Source: Amphibacillus jilinensis Y1 (GTDB taxonomy: Bacteria; Bacillota; Bacilli; Bacillales; Amphibacillaceae). From it: a DNA stretch of 64,000 nucleotides. The notes below the pieces were generated by a model. The model saw only the letters and a program-made list of their open reading frames with translations, was not told where the DNA came from and did no database searches. Positions 36,900 through 45,960 of this stretch are shown here, one piece after another. Each line of letters begins with the position of its first letter. Position 1 is the first letter of the stretch. The translations under genes were made by a program, and so were the position numbers. The stretch is taken from contig NZ_JH976442.1 in the NCBI RefSeq assembly GCF_000306965.1, forward strand, positions 36,703 through 100,702. Direction: 5' to 3'.

Positions 36900-37250
36900 T
36901 TAACGATCTAGATATTCAACGATAAATTGAAGATAGCTCGCTAGTCCTGCTATACTTAAAATGGTGATTAACCATTGAAAAAAAGTAGGGAAATAATACA
37001 ACCCCATTAATAAAATGATAGCTGACCATATTGAAACACACCAATGACAAGCATAAAGCTCACCAAAGAAATAACGAGCTCCGGTCCCTCTCCCTTTTAT
37101 GATGACCTCTATCTGATCTTCTCCTAGCGGTTGTTCCCTTTCCTCGATTAAATAGTTTCTTAATTTACTGGAAATAAAGTCATAACGGAGCAAACGCATC
37201 AAGCGAAAGGTAGCAATAATGACTAGGAAGAACTCAAACCCTGTCACCAC
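36900..37250 (-). CDS. DUF1360 membrane protein, YjcA-like
   Basis: The 116-residue protein has a first helix at residues 3-20, a charged middle and two C-terminal helices (about 70-110). The motif GELYACHWCVSIW is the DUF1360 signature (CxxC-like pair with Trp). In B. subtilis this family includes the sporulation-specific YjcA, which sits beside the cotVWXYZ coat cluster, and YngL. The position next to cysteine-rich and coiled-coil genes recalls that arrangement. The biochemical role is unknown. The ribosome-binding site region is GGGCTAATGTGGTGAC, weak. Confidence 0.78.
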   Translation of the reverse strand: MVTGFEFFLVIIATFRLMRLLRYDFISSKLRNYLIEEREQPLGEDQIEVIIKGRGTGARYFFGELYACHWCVSIWSAIILLMGLYYFPTFFQWLITILSIAGLASYLQFIVEYLDR

Positions 37251-37325
37251 ATTAGCCCACCTGCCTTTCTTTCCCTCTTTCTAGTTAGTTTATGCAAGGC
37301 AAGGGTGATGTGATTAAGCGTTTGA

Positions 37326-38111
37326 TTACTTTTTCCAAATTTGCACACGATTATTCAGCTCTGACACCACAACTTCCATATCAAAAAAGCCACTTAAAAC
37401 AGGGGCTGTTAACAATTGTTTCGTTAGCCCACTATGAAATACTTTCCCCTCTCTTAACATTAAAGTGTTCGTAAAGATGGGTATGATTTCATCAACGTGA
37501 TGCGTCACGTAAAGAATAGTTGGCGCATAATCCATAGAGGTGATTTGTTCGACCGCCTCCAGTAATTGTTCCTTCGCCAAAAAATCTAAACCGTTGGTTG
37601 GCTCATCTAAAATAAGTAATTTAGGCTCTCCCATTAACGCTCGGGCAATCATGACACGTTGGCGCTCGCCCTGAGACAACGTGTAGAAAGATCGGTTCGC
37701 ATAATCAAAACACCCTAATTGCTTTAACAATTGCTTTGCTCGCTCTCGCATCTTATCTGTTGGTGTCTCATATAAACCAATTGAGGCAAATCCTCCACTT
37801 AATACAATTTGATAAGCACTATCGCTCTCATAAAATCTTGCTTGGAGGGTCTGCGAGACAAGTCCAATATCTTGCCTTAATGCTTCACCGAGTGTATCTT
37901 TACCAAAACAACGATCGAGTACTTTTATCACGCCCTTTGTAGGAAAGTAATAAGCACTTAACATATGTAACAATGCCGTTTTACCCGCACCATTTAAGCC
38001 AAGTACCGCCCAATGCTCACCTTTTTTTACCGACCAGTTTATATCCTCTAACACCCATTTTCCTTCTCTTAATAAGCCAACATCCTCTAAATAAATCATC
38101 TTATTAATCAC
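37326..38111 (-). CDS. ABC transporter ATP-binding protein, YlmA-like
   Basis: The 261-residue nucleotide-binding protein has a Walker A (GLNGAGKTAL near residue 40), Q-loop, signature TLSQGERQRV near residue 140, Walker B LLILDEPTNGLD and the switch histidine in YVTHHVDEI. It resembles B. subtilis YlmA and the ModF/PhrA type of lone ATPases. No permease or binding protein is adjacent, so it is an orphan and its substrate is unknown. Confidence 0.85.
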   Translation of the reverse strand: MINKMIYLEDVGLLREGKWVLEDINWSVKKGEHWAVLGLNGAGKTALLHMLSAYYFPTKGVIKVLDRCFGKDTLGEALRQDIGLVSQTLQARFYESDSAYQIVLSGGFASIGLYETPTDKMRERAKQLLKQLGCFDYANRSFYTLSQGERQRVMIARALMGEPKLLILDEPTNGLDFLAKEQLLEAVEQITSMDYAPTILYVTHHVDEIIPIFTNTLMLREGKVFHSGLTKQLLTAPVLSGFFDMEVVVSELNNRVQIWKK

Positions 38112-38392
38112 TCCAGTAATCCTTTATAGTCGTATTATCATTTAATTATCTGAAATATTCGAGTATTTTACAAGATGAAAACGGTAAAGTAACCAAATTT
38201 TCCATAAATACGAGAATCTTTAATGATTTAGCCGAAATCCTAACTATATGCTTAATCAATGGTAATCATCATGTTTTATCATTAATAACTCTTCATTATC
38301 AAGTTTAATCTTGTTTGAGCTAATATGTGTTTCGTATTATGATAATTAACGTGTGAGTTTGTTATGATATCTGACAAAGAAGGGAGTAGATC

Positions 38393-38938
38393 ATGATTAA
38401 TCAAAAGATCGAATTTTCGCCTCCAAACCAAGATGACGGTAAACAATTGTGGAGGCTTGTCAATCAAACAACACTCGATAATAATTCTGCATACAAATAC
38501 ATTATGATGAGTCATTATTTCACCGATACGTGTGTAGTGGCTAAAAATGATCAGCACGTCGTTGGCTTCATCACTGGATTTATCTCTCCTAAACAACCTG
38601 ATACTGTATTCGTCTGGCAGATTGGAGTTGATCCAGAATATAGCGGGAGAGGAATAGGTTCTTCTCTATTAACTACCTTAATGGATCAAGTAAAGGATAA
38701 AGGTGTCAATTATATTGAAGCTACAATTACACCTTCTAACAAAGCATCACAAGCTTTATTTAAAAAGTTTGCATCTCACCACCAAGCCGTTTGCAATATT
38801 CAATCCTTTTTTACAGAAGACTTATTTCCAAACAACAGTGAATATGAGGAAGAACTCAAATTTAGAATTGGACCGATAAGAGAGAATAACAATGACTTAG
38901 GGGGCAAAGAAAATGTCAGAAGATATGAAAGTATTTGA
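38393..38938 (+). CDS. ectA: diaminobutyrate acetyltransferase
   Basis: EctA acetylates 2,4-diaminobutyrate on the N4 amino group, the second step of ectoine synthesis. The GNAT acetyl-CoA site is in [20 protein letters not shown] near residue 80, and the family-typical N-terminal [19 protein letters not shown] and FTEDLFP are present. The length is about 181 residues, usual. AGAAGGGAGTAG precedes the ATG. It opens ectA-ectB-ectC; the next gene starts inside its last codons, which couples translation. Ectoine is a compatible solute, so the operon is likely induced by salt. Confidence 0.95.
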   Translation: MINQKIEFSPPNQDDGKQLWRLVNQTTLDNNSAYKYIMMSHYFTDTCVVAKNDQHVVGFITGFISPKQPDTVFVWQIGVDPEYSGRGIGSSLLTTLMDQVKDKGVNYIEATITPSNKASQALFKKFASHHQAVCNIQSFFTEDLFPNNSEYEEELKFRIGPIRENNNDLGGKENVRRYESI

Positions 38939-40187
38939 AAATTTAGAATCAGAAGTGCGTAGCTATGTTAGAAATTTTCCTACTATCTTTACAAAGACAA
39001 AGGGCTATAAAATGTGGGATAAATCTGGACAGGAATATATTGACTTCTTTTCAGGTGCTGGAGCACTCAATTATGGCCATAATGATGAACACATGAAACA
39101 AAAACTCATTGATTATATTGTTAGTGACGGCATTACCCATTCTTTAGACATGGCCTCAGCCGCTAAAGCAACTTTTTTGAAAGCTTTCAATGATATTATT
39201 TTGAAACCCCGAGATATGGATTATAAAATAATGTTCCCTGGACCTACTGGAACGAACACCGTAGAGAGTGCTTTGAAATTAGCCAGAAAAGTAACAGGAC
39301 GTACAGATGTCATTAGTTTCACGAATGGTTTCCACGGTATGACCATTGGTTCATTATCCGTGACAGGGAATGCGATGAAACGTAAAGGTGCTGGCATACC
39401 ATTACAAAATGTAGTGACCATGCCTTATGACAATTATGTAGATGATCAGGATTCCATTGACTATATCGAGCGATTTTTAGAAGATAACGGAAGTGGTGTA
39501 GCCATACCGGCTGCTATGATTTTAGAAACCGTTCAAGGAGAAGGCGGTATTAATGCTGCTAGTTTCAGTTGGATTAAGAAAATTAAAGCATTATGTAAGC
39601 GTTGGGGTATTTTGTTAATCATCGATGAAGTACAGGCAGGTGTAGGTCGTACAGGGTCTTTCTTTAGCTTTGAACCTGCCGGAATTAAACCGGATATTAT
39701 TTGTATGTCCAAATCTTTAAGTGGTTACGGTTTACCATTTGCCGCTACATTAATTCGACCTGATATAGATATCTTTGCACCGGGCGAACATAACGGAACT
39801 TTCCGTGGCAATAACCATGCCTTTATAACCGCAACAGCAGCACTTGATTACTGGAAGGACGATCAATTAACAAATAATATTAAAGCAAAATCGGGCAAAA
39901 CACATGACTTCTTACATCAGCTTGTCGAAAAATATCCAGAACTTAAAGGAGAAGTAAGAGGACGGGGCTTAATGGTCGGTGTCGCATCTGAAGTTGAGGG
40001 CTTGTCAGCAAAAATTGCTGCTAAGGCATTTGAATACGGACTGATTATGGAAACCGCTGGACCGAATGACGAAGTCTTTAAACTCTTTCCTGCCTTAACA
40101 ATTGACGATCAAGGCTTGGATCAAGGACTTGCTATTATTGAAAAAAGTGTAACTAACGTGCTAAAGACAGAAGCACAACCAGTATAA
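38913..40187 (+). CDS. ectB: diaminobutyrate--2-oxoglutarate aminotransferase
   Basis: EctB makes 2,4-diaminobutyrate from aspartate semialdehyde and glutamate, using pyridoxal phosphate. It is a class III aminotransferase: [19 protein letters not shown] near residue 140, the Asp of [15 protein letters not shown] near residue 235 and the PLP lysine in ICMSKSLSG near residue 270. The ATG at 38913 is well spaced from AGGGGGC and overlaps ectA by 26 bases; an ATG four codons later also matches family starts. It is preceded by ectA and followed by ectC. Confidence 0.96.
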   Translation: MSEDMKVFENLESEVRSYVRNFPTIFTKTKGYKMWDKSGQEYIDFFSGAGALNYGHNDEHMKQKLIDYIVSDGITHSLDMASAAKATFLKAFNDIILKPRDMDYKIMFPGPTGTNTVESALKLARKVTGRTDVISFTNGFHGMTIGSLSVTGNAMKRKGAGIPLQNVVTMPYDNYVDDQDSIDYIERFLEDNGSGVAIPAAMILETVQGEGGINAASFSWIKKIKALCKRWGILLIIDEVQAGVGRTGSFFSFEPAGIKPDIICMSKSLSGYGLPFAATLIRPDIDIFAPGEHNGTFRGNNHAFITATAALDYWKDDQLTNNIKAKSGKTHDFLHQLVEKYPELKGEVRGRGLMVGVASEVEGLSAKIAAKAFEYGLIMETAGPNDEVFKLFPALTIDDQGLDQGLAIIEKSVTNVLKTEAQPV

Positions 40188-40202
40188 GAGGGGGAATCTG
40201 AA

Positions 40203-40592
40203 ATGAAAGTGGTATCTTTAGAAGATGTATTAGGTACAGAGCACGAAGTTGATGGAGGCAATTGGATTAGTCGTCGCCTCATTATGAAAAAAGATAACAT
40301 GGGCTATTCGGTCAATGATACGATTATTAAAGCCGGCACGGAAACACATATTTGGTATCAAAATCATTTGGAATCTGTATACTGTATTGAAGGTGAAGGC
40401 GAAGTCGTGACGCTAAGCGATAATAAAGTATGGCCAATTCAAGCTAACCAACTTTATGCCCTAGATAAAAACGATGAACACCTCCTTCGGGCAAAGACAG
40501 ACATGCGCATGGTTTGTGTATTCAACCCAGCACTATCTGGCCTTGAAGTTCATGACGAAAATGGGGTTTACCCTGTTGACGTTAGTGAATAA
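40203..40592 (+). CDS. ectC: L-ectoine synthase
   Basis: EctC closes N4-acetyl-diaminobutyrate into ectoine. It is a 129-residue cupin with [21 protein letters not shown] at the N-terminus, [21 protein letters not shown] near residue 55 and the C-terminal [20 protein letters not shown]. The length is normal. No ectD follows, so hydroxyectoine is not predicted from this locus. It ends the operon, 16 bases after ectB, and is followed by a terminator. Confidence 0.96.
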   Translation: MKVVSLEDVLGTEHEVDGGNWISRRLIMKKDNMGYSVNDTIIKAGTETHIWYQNHLESVYCIEGEGEVVTLSDNKVWPIQANQLYALDKNDEHLLRAKTDMRMVCVFNPALSGLEVHDENGVYPVDVSE

Positions 40593-40611
40593 CAATCAAT
40601 ATAGTTGTTAT

Positions 40612-40643
40612 AAAAACGAAGACTTTAATACGTCTTCGTTTTT
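40612..40643 (+). terminator. ectABC terminator
   Basis: The stem AAAAACGAAGAC / GTCTTCGTTTTT is perfect with an eight-base loop, and a T-run follows on the plus strand. Confidence 0.88.
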
Positions 40644-40689
40644 TAGGTGCTTTGTGAACAACCATTGGTGAAGTGATATGCTCTTCAAC

Positions 40690-40850
40690 CCTATTTAGCA
40701 CAGATAAGCGCCCGCAAAACCCCTACCTTATTTAGAGCGTAGAGCTCATCTATTAAAGCGGGTGATAACAAACGCTAATGTACTGGTGCATTCGATTAAC
40801 ATATCGGTGACATAGAATGAAAACGCCCGCTGATTGAAACTTCATTTTAT
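40690..40850 (-). repeat. family 1 element, copy I
   Basis: Read on the minus strand it begins AAAATGAAGTTTCAATCAGC and has ACATTAGCGTTTGTTATCACC, CGCTCTAAATAAGG and GGGCGCTTATCTGTGC in family order. It lies between ectC and the YueI-family gene. Confidence 0.75.
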
Positions 40851-40894
40851 ATTTAATCCTTGCATTTGGTATACTATAGGCGAGGTGAATAAAT

Positions 40895-41344
40895 ATGCCA
40901 AAAAATATAGACGATTATTTAAATGAAGGTATCTATGGAGCTCAACAAACAAAGCCCGATGAACGGAGACTATTTCTAGGAAGCTTGCGAGAACGCGCTG
41001 TTTTTGTTCTTACGGTTGAACAAATTAAACAAGGTGTAGGGGTTCAAGAACTGGATGATAAACTCGATTCACATCGTGACGCTAAATTATTATTAAATGG
41101 GCAAATATTATTTGATAAGCTCACACCTTATCGACGCCTAGCTTTAAAGTACGATACAGATTACACCCTTGTCGATGAAAAAAGCAACCAATCCGCATAT
41201 GGGCTCGTCCTCTGTTATGATTATGCTATCAACCATGATGAGATCTTTCTAAATGATAAAGAACCACTTATCGATGATGATACAAAAGAACAGGTCAATC
41301 ACAAGAGGCCGCTATGGAAAAAATTGCTTGGTTATGAAGATTAA
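40895..41344 (+). CDS. YueI-like (DUF1694) family protein
   Basis: The 149-residue protein has NEGIYGAQQTKPDERRLFLGSLRERAVFVLT near its N-terminus, the hallmark of YueI-type proteins of bacilli and lactobacilli. It is soluble and its function is not known. GAGGTGAATAAAT precedes the ATG. The stem formed by the left part of family 1 copy J starts three bases after the stop and should end transcription. Confidence 0.82.
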   Translation: MPKNIDDYLNEGIYGAQQTKPDERRLFLGSLRERAVFVLTVEQIKQGVGVQELDDKLDSHRDAKLLLNGQILFDKLTPYRRLALKYDTDYTLVDEKSNQSAYGLVLCYDYAINHDEIFLNDKEPLIDDDTKEQVNHKRPLWKKLLGYED

Positions 41345-41345
41345 T

Positions 41346-41500
41346 AAAATGAACCTTCAACTCGTGGAGAAGTTTTTCGTTCTTCTCCCACTGATTGAAG
41401 GTTCATTTAACCTAGCCATTAACGTCCGTTGTCACCTGCCTAAATAGTTGGGCTATACGCTCTAAATAAGACAGGGGTTTTACGGAAACGTATGATCACA
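41346..41500 (+). repeat. family 1 element, copy J (hairpin 1 best preserved)
   Basis: AAATGAACCTTCAACTCGTG and CACTGATTGAAGGTTCATTT form the outer part of a hairpin of about 26 base pairs, with GGAGAAG/CTTCTCC inside. GCCATTAACGTCCGTTGTC, CTGCCTAAATAG and TTTTACGGAAACGTATGATC follow. The full first hairpin shows what the ancestral left arm may have looked like. Confidence 0.85.
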
Positions 41501-41573
41501 CTTGAAATTTATACTTCTTGCCTTGTCCACAAAACGCATATTCTCTTTTCTGAAAATTACAACGCGCTAACGC

Positions 41574-42758
41574 CTAAACATGGACAAGTTTTAATACCTT
41601 AATTAATCGTTCCATTCCTACTTCTATCTGATCAGGCGAAGCATTAGTGAAGTTCAAACGCATCGTCGATTGCTCTTCCCCACTAATATAAAAAGGTCTA
41701 CCAGGAACAAAGGCAACACCTTGTTCAACAGCCACCTTTAATAATGTTGAGGGATTAATGTGATCTGGTAAAGTAACCCAGAAGAACATCCCGCCTTTAG
41801 GCTCTAAATAACTTAACCCTGGAATTTGAGCTTCATCTAAATAACGTTTCATTATCAACATTCGTTCATAGTAAGTAGCACGAATCGTTTCAATATGACG
41901 ATCGAGGTCATAGTCATTGAATAGATGCATAAGCGCATGCTGACTAATCGAATTTGTATGCAAATCGGCAGCCTGTTTAGCTTGAGTGATTAAACGAATA
42001 ATTGGACTTGGACCTGTTATCCAACCGATACGCATAGCTGGTACCACCGTTTTAGAAATGGTGCTCGTATAGACAACGCATGTATTGTCGATATCTAGTG
42101 CAGCCAAGCTACCTGGAATCGTTGCTGGGTCAAATTGAATATCACCATATGGATCGTCTTCCATAATTACGACTTGATATTTTTTTGCAAGTCTGACTAA
42201 CATTTCACGGCGCACTTCCGACCAAACTTTCCCATCAGGGTTAGAGAAAGTTGGTACAACATAAATGCATTTCGGCTTTAGTCTTTTAATCTTCTCTTCA
42301 AGATCTTCTTCTATCATTCCTTCATGATCCGATGCTACCGCAACCACCTTTGTTTCATAAGAAGAAAAAACTTGTAACGCTGCTAAGTAGGTTGGATCTT
42401 CTGTTAAGATAACGTCACCTGGATTAAACATAACACGTGAAAACAAATCAATCGCTTGTTGTGAGCCTGAGGTAATTAAAATATCCTCAGCGCTCCGTAT
42501 AATACCTTTTCTGTTCATACGTGCAGATAGTTGCTCTCTTAACGGTAATAAACCTTCTGTTTCAGCATATTGGAGAGCTTTATTGCCCGATCTAATTGCT
42601 TTAGAGAATGCCTGCTCAACAGCTTCTACAGGGAAAAGTCCCTCGTCAGGCAAACCGCCTGCAAAAGAAATGACATTCCCTTTATTAACAACCTTCAAAA
42701 TATCCCGTACCGCTGATGAATCGAAATAACGGACGCGATCTGCAAAACCGTACTCCAT
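41574..42758 (-). CDS. PLP-dependent aminotransferase (class I/II, 2-aminoadipate type)
   Basis: The 394-residue enzyme is a fold-type I aminotransferase: DILITSGSQQAIDLFSRVM near residue 90, NPDGKVWS near residue 175, MEDDPYGDIQFD near residue 200 and the PLP lysine in TSTISKTVVPAMRIGWI near residue 235. It resembles LysN/MocR-like aminotransferases acting on branched, aromatic or aminoadipate substrates. It is 33 bases after the ATPase gene of an ABC importer, which suggests a shared amino-acid or keto-acid substrate. Confidence 0.88.
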   Translation of the reverse strand: MEYGFADRVRYFDSSAVRDILKVVNKGNVISFAGGLPDEGLFPVEAVEQAFSKAIRSGNKALQYAETEGLLPLREQLSARMNRKGIIRSAEDILITSGSQQAIDLFSRVMFNPGDVILTEDPTYLAALQVFSSYETKVVAVASDHEGMIEEDLEEKIKRLKPKCIYVVPTFSNPDGKVWSEVRREMLVRLAKKYQVVIMEDDPYGDIQFDPATIPGSLAALDIDNTCVVYTSTISKTVVPAMRIGWITGPSPIIRLITQAKQAADLHTNSISQHALMHLFNDYDLDRHIETIRATYYERMLIMKRYLDEAQIPGLSYLEPKGGMFFWVTLPDHINPSTLLKVAVEQGVAFVPGRPFYISGEEQSTMRLNFTNASPDQIEVGMERLIKVLKLVHV

Positions 42759-42791
42759 GATTACTTCCCTTCTTTCAACTTAATTGCACTG

Positions 42792-43586
42792 CTATCCCAG
42801 TATAGCACGGTCATCACCCAATTGCTCACCACGAATCCGTTGAAACTCATGCAGTAGCTTTTCAATCGTCAATGTTAGCTTTTCTTCTCCAGCAATATCG
42901 AGAATGATTTGCCCCTTATCCATCATAATCAAACGATTACCAAGATCTAATGCTTGTTGCATATTGTGAGTAATCATCAAGGTGGTCAATTGTGTTTCTT
43001 CAACAATTTCTCGCGTCAAATTGGTAATAAGTTCTGCACGTGAAGGGTCAAGTGCAGCTGTATGTTCATCTAGAAGTAGTATATCCGGATTAGTAAAGGT
43101 CGCCATCAGCAATGATAAAGCTTGACGCTCACCACCTGATAACAAACCGACTTTAGCACTTAATCGATCCTCTAGTCCAAGATGTAAGCTGTTTAGGGCT
43201 GACTTGAAGAAATCACGTCGCTTCTTATTTACACCTGGTCGGAGCGATCGCTTTTTATCCCGTGAATAGGCTAACGCTAGGTTTTCCTCAATCGTCATGG
43301 TAGGAGAAGTACCGGCCATTGGATCTTGAAAGACACGTCCAATATATTGAGAGCGTTTATACTCAGGCATCATCGTCACTTTTTTTTGATTAATTTGCAC
43401 ATCACCAACATCAGGTAATAATGCACCTGATATAATATTCATTAATGTTGATTTGCCCGCACCATTACTCCCAATTACCGTAACAAAATCTCCTTTACTT
43501 AATTTCAGATTAATATCTTGTAAGGCCTGTTTTTCATCTGGAGTGCCTTCATTAAACGTTAGGGAAATGTCGTTTACTTCTAACAT
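42792..43586 (-). CDS. ABC transporter ATP-binding protein (amino-acid type, COG1101)
   Basis: The ATPase has Walker A IGSNGAGKSTLM near residue 38, the signature LLSGGERQALSLLMA near residue 148, Walker B PDILLLDEHTAALDP and the switch histidine MITHNM. DEHTAALDP in place of the common DEPTxGLD is characteristic of this transporter class. It is directly downstream of its permease, one base apart. Regulators of such transporters in streptococci (TrpXYZ) import tryptophan; the substrate here is unknown. Confidence 0.88.
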   Translation of the reverse strand: MLEVNDISLTFNEGTPDEKQALQDINLKLSKGDFVTVIGSNGAGKSTLMNIISGALLPDVGDVQINQKKVTMMPEYKRSQYIGRVFQDPMAGTSPTMTIEENLALAYSRDKKRSLRPGVNKKRRDFFKSALNSLHLGLEDRLSAKVGLLSGGERQALSLLMATFTNPDILLLDEHTAALDPSRAELITNLTREIVEETQLTTLMITHNMQQALDLGNRLIMMDKGQIILDIAGEEKLTLTIEKLLHEFQRIRGEQLGDDRAILG

Positions 43587-44573
43587 CTATACCTCTCCTT
43601 TCGCACGTTGTTGAAGTGCTATACGTTTGCGCCGCTTCCGTTTACTTTCTTTATGTGTTGAGATTAATTTTGGAATAACAAGCGCTAGAATAACTAATAC
43701 AGATGTAATAAGCTTTGTATCATTTGCATCCAAAAAAGTTGACCGTAGAGCTAATGCAATAACAATCCGGTAAAGAATAGCACCTAAGATGACGGCAAAT
43801 GTCGTACGCATAATGCTTTTTGTTCCGATAATCGATTCACCAATGATAACAGAAGCTAAACCAACGACAATCATACCTACTCCCATATTAAGATCAGCAA
43901 ACCCTACATATTGTGCATACAAAGCGCCCGACAATGCGACAAGACCATTCGACAAACCTAAGCCCATAATTTTCAAATGATCTGTATTCGCCGAAAAACT
44001 TCGAATCATCTTTTCATTATCACCTGCTGCACGTAGCGCCAACCCCACCTCTGTTTTTAGATAATAATCCGTTATAAACTTAATCACCAACGTTACCACT
44101 AACATGACGATGAGAATAGACCACGTTCTCGGTAGTGAACTGGCCCCGATAGCGGATAATCCTTGATTCAAAGTTGTATCAATTCCTAAGCCACTCCAAA
44201 TATCACTCAATCTAGTGAATACTGTTGATTGATTAAGTAAGGGAATATTTGATTGACCCATAATTCTTAAATTAATTGAGTACAAAGCAGTCATCATTAA
44301 AATACCAGATAATAGCGGATTAATTTTCCCCTTTGTATTCAACAAACCGGTCACACTTCCAGCAATGAAACCTGTTATTAAAGCTAGCATTGTCGCTAAA
44401 ACAGTTGATACATCATGAGTAATCGCAATAGCAGCCACAGCTGCTCCCGTAACAAAACTACCATCAACCGTTAAGTCGGGAAAATCTAGCACTCGAAATG
44501 ATAAGTACACCCCAAGTGCCATAATAGCGTATATAACTCCTGCTTCGATGGCACCAAAAATTGAAATAAACAC
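43587..44573 (-). CDS. ABC transporter permease (COG4120 type)
   Basis: The 328-residue permease has about eight to nine hydrophobic helices with the branched-chain-permease type segment DLTVDGSFVTGAAVAA near residue 35 and LALRAAGDNEKMIRSFSANT near residue 180, which carries the coupling loop to the ATPase. The lysine/arginine-rich C-terminus is cytoplasmic. It lies between the binding-protein gene (after a terminator) and the ATPase gene. Confidence 0.9.
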   Translation of the reverse strand: MFISIFGAIEAGVIYAIMALGVYLSFRVLDFPDLTVDGSFVTGAAVAAIAITHDVSTVLATMLALITGFIAGSVTGLLNTKGKINPLLSGILMMTALYSINLRIMGQSNIPLLNQSTVFTRLSDIWSGLGIDTTLNQGLSAIGASSLPRTWSILIVMLVVTLVIKFITDYYLKTEVGLALRAAGDNEKMIRSFSANTDHLKIMGLGLSNGLVALSGALYAQYVGFADLNMGVGMIVVGLASVIIGESIIGTKSIMRTTFAVILGAILYRIVIALALRSTFLDANDTKLITSVLVILALVIPKLISTHKESKRKRRKRIALQQRAKGEV

Positions 44574-44730
44574 GTTCTTACTCCCCTTCTGTCATTTTAA
44601 ACATTTAAAAGCCATTTCACTTTCTGCATGATTGGTTGCAAGAGCAAGCTGACTCATTTAAACCATTTAAATTTCTTTTTATTTTTTAGAAAATGGTGTT
44701 TCCAATCACATCAGTATTAATAATAATGAG

Positions 44731-44766
44731 AAAACCGACCATGTCTATTGGTACATGAGTCGGTTA
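44731..44766 (-). terminator. terminator between binding-protein and permease genes
   Basis: The minus-strand hairpin AACCGACTCATGT / ACATGGTCGGTT has one extra base and is followed by TTCTC, a short T-rich tract. It probably lets the binding protein be made in excess over the membrane parts. Confidence 0.65.
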
Positions 44767-44777
44767 AATCTTAAGCT

Positions 44778-45752
44778 TTAATTTGTTTCAGCTAATTCGT
44801 CCCAATCACTATGCCATTCGACACCTTGTTCTTCTACTGCCTCTTCATTAATAAAAAGTTGCATTTCAGGTGGGTATTCCACATCAATTTCATTAGGTGT
44901 ATTTTCTCCAGTCAGAATATCTACGGCCATCTCACCTGTGCGATAACCAATCGTATAATAGTCAATACCAAATGTAGCAAAACCACCACGTTCTAAGGAA
45001 TCCGGCTCTCCAACAATAAGTGGGATATCTTGATCATTGGCAACACTAACAACGGTCTCTAATGCTGATACCACCGTATTATCTGTTACAATATAGATCA
45101 CATCTACTTCCCCAACTAGTGATGTAGCTGCTTGTTGCACATCAGCTGACGTTGAAACCGTACGATCCACTATACTTAAATCAGTATCTTCAACCGCTGC
45201 CTCCACATGTTCAATTTGTGTAACCGAGTTCTGCTCACCTGCATTATAAATAACACCGATCGTTGCACCTTCAAAATAAGTGTCAATGAAGTTAACTGTT
45301 TCTATAATAGCATCAGGATGCATATCCATTACACCTGTAATATTTTCACCGGGCTGATCCATTGCTTCTACTAGTCCTGATCCTACAGCATCTGTAACTG
45401 AGGTAAAAACAATTGGGATATCATTGGTGGCCTGTAAAGCCGACTGTGCACTCGGTGTTGCATTAGCAAATATTAAGTCTACATTATCAGCAACAAAGTT
45501 TTGTGCAATTGTCGCTGTGTTACTTTGATCCGCTTGAGCATTTTGCATATCATATTCAACATTTAAACCAGCATCTTCTATAGCAGCCTGAAATCCTTGA
45601 TAAGCCGCATCTAATGATGGATGTTCAACAAATTGTGATACGCCAACTTTAAATGTTTGTTCATCACCCTCTTCTCCTGTGTCGCTAGCACATGCTGTCA
45701 CTACTAATAACAAACATATACCCGTCACCATAAACCATAGCTTTTTCTTCAT
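44778..45752 (-). CDS. ABC transporter substrate-binding lipoprotein (COG2984 type)
   Basis: A signal sequence with lipobox LVVTAC near residue 20 predicts a membrane-anchored lipoprotein. The mature part has the two-lobed periplasmic-binding fold of the family: VGVSQFVEHPSLDAAYQGFQ, FANATPSAQSALQATNDIPI and FATFGIDYYTIGYRTGEMA. The ATG at 45752 has GAGGGGAGC upstream. Relatives bind tryptophan or other aromatic or branched amino acids in Gram-positives. It is the first gene of the importer; no T-box or riboswitch was seen in its leader. Confidence 0.88.
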   Translation of the reverse strand: MKKKLWFMVTGICLLLVVTACASDTGEEGDEQTFKVGVSQFVEHPSLDAAYQGFQAAIEDAGLNVEYDMQNAQADQSNTATIAQNFVADNVDLIFANATPSAQSALQATNDIPIVFTSVTDAVGSGLVEAMDQPGENITGVMDMHPDAIIETVNFIDTYFEGATIGVIYNAGEQNSVTQIEHVEAAVEDTDLSIVDRTVSTSADVQQAATSLVGEVDVIYIVTDNTVVSALETVVSVANDQDIPLIVGEPDSLERGGFATFGIDYYTIGYRTGEMAVDILTGENTPNEIDVEYPPEMQLFINEEAVEEQGVEWHSDWDELAETN

Positions 45753-45880
45753 AGATCTTGCTCCCCTCAGCATTCCTCTTTTTTAATTTTCTGAATTTAT
45801 GCGGACTATTATAACACATATTGATACAACCCGGTACATTTTTATTCGTTAATTTCTAAGAAAAATGTTGGATATTTAAA

Positions 45881-45922
45881 GAAGGATAGAATGCCTATTG
45901 CAATCACAGCATTCTATCCTTT
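45881..45922. terminator. terminator after the sulfurtransferase gene
   Basis: AAGGATAGAATG / CATTCTATCCTT form a perfect 12-base stem with TTTTTT on the plus side and a weaker T-rich tract on the minus side. It serves the minus-strand sulfurtransferase. Confidence 0.75.
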
Positions 45923-45960
45923 TTTATATCATTTTATTACGAGAAAATCACTAATTGCAT

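Noticed and set aside
37326..38111. Molybdate or iron transport role for the lone ATPase
   Set aside because: No permease or binding protein gene is adjacent, and YlmA-like ATPases have no settled substrate.
45753..45960. T-box or amino-acid riboswitch before the ABC importer
   Set aside because: No T-box sequence (TGGNACCGCG) or specifier structure is visible; only the sulfurtransferase terminator is there.
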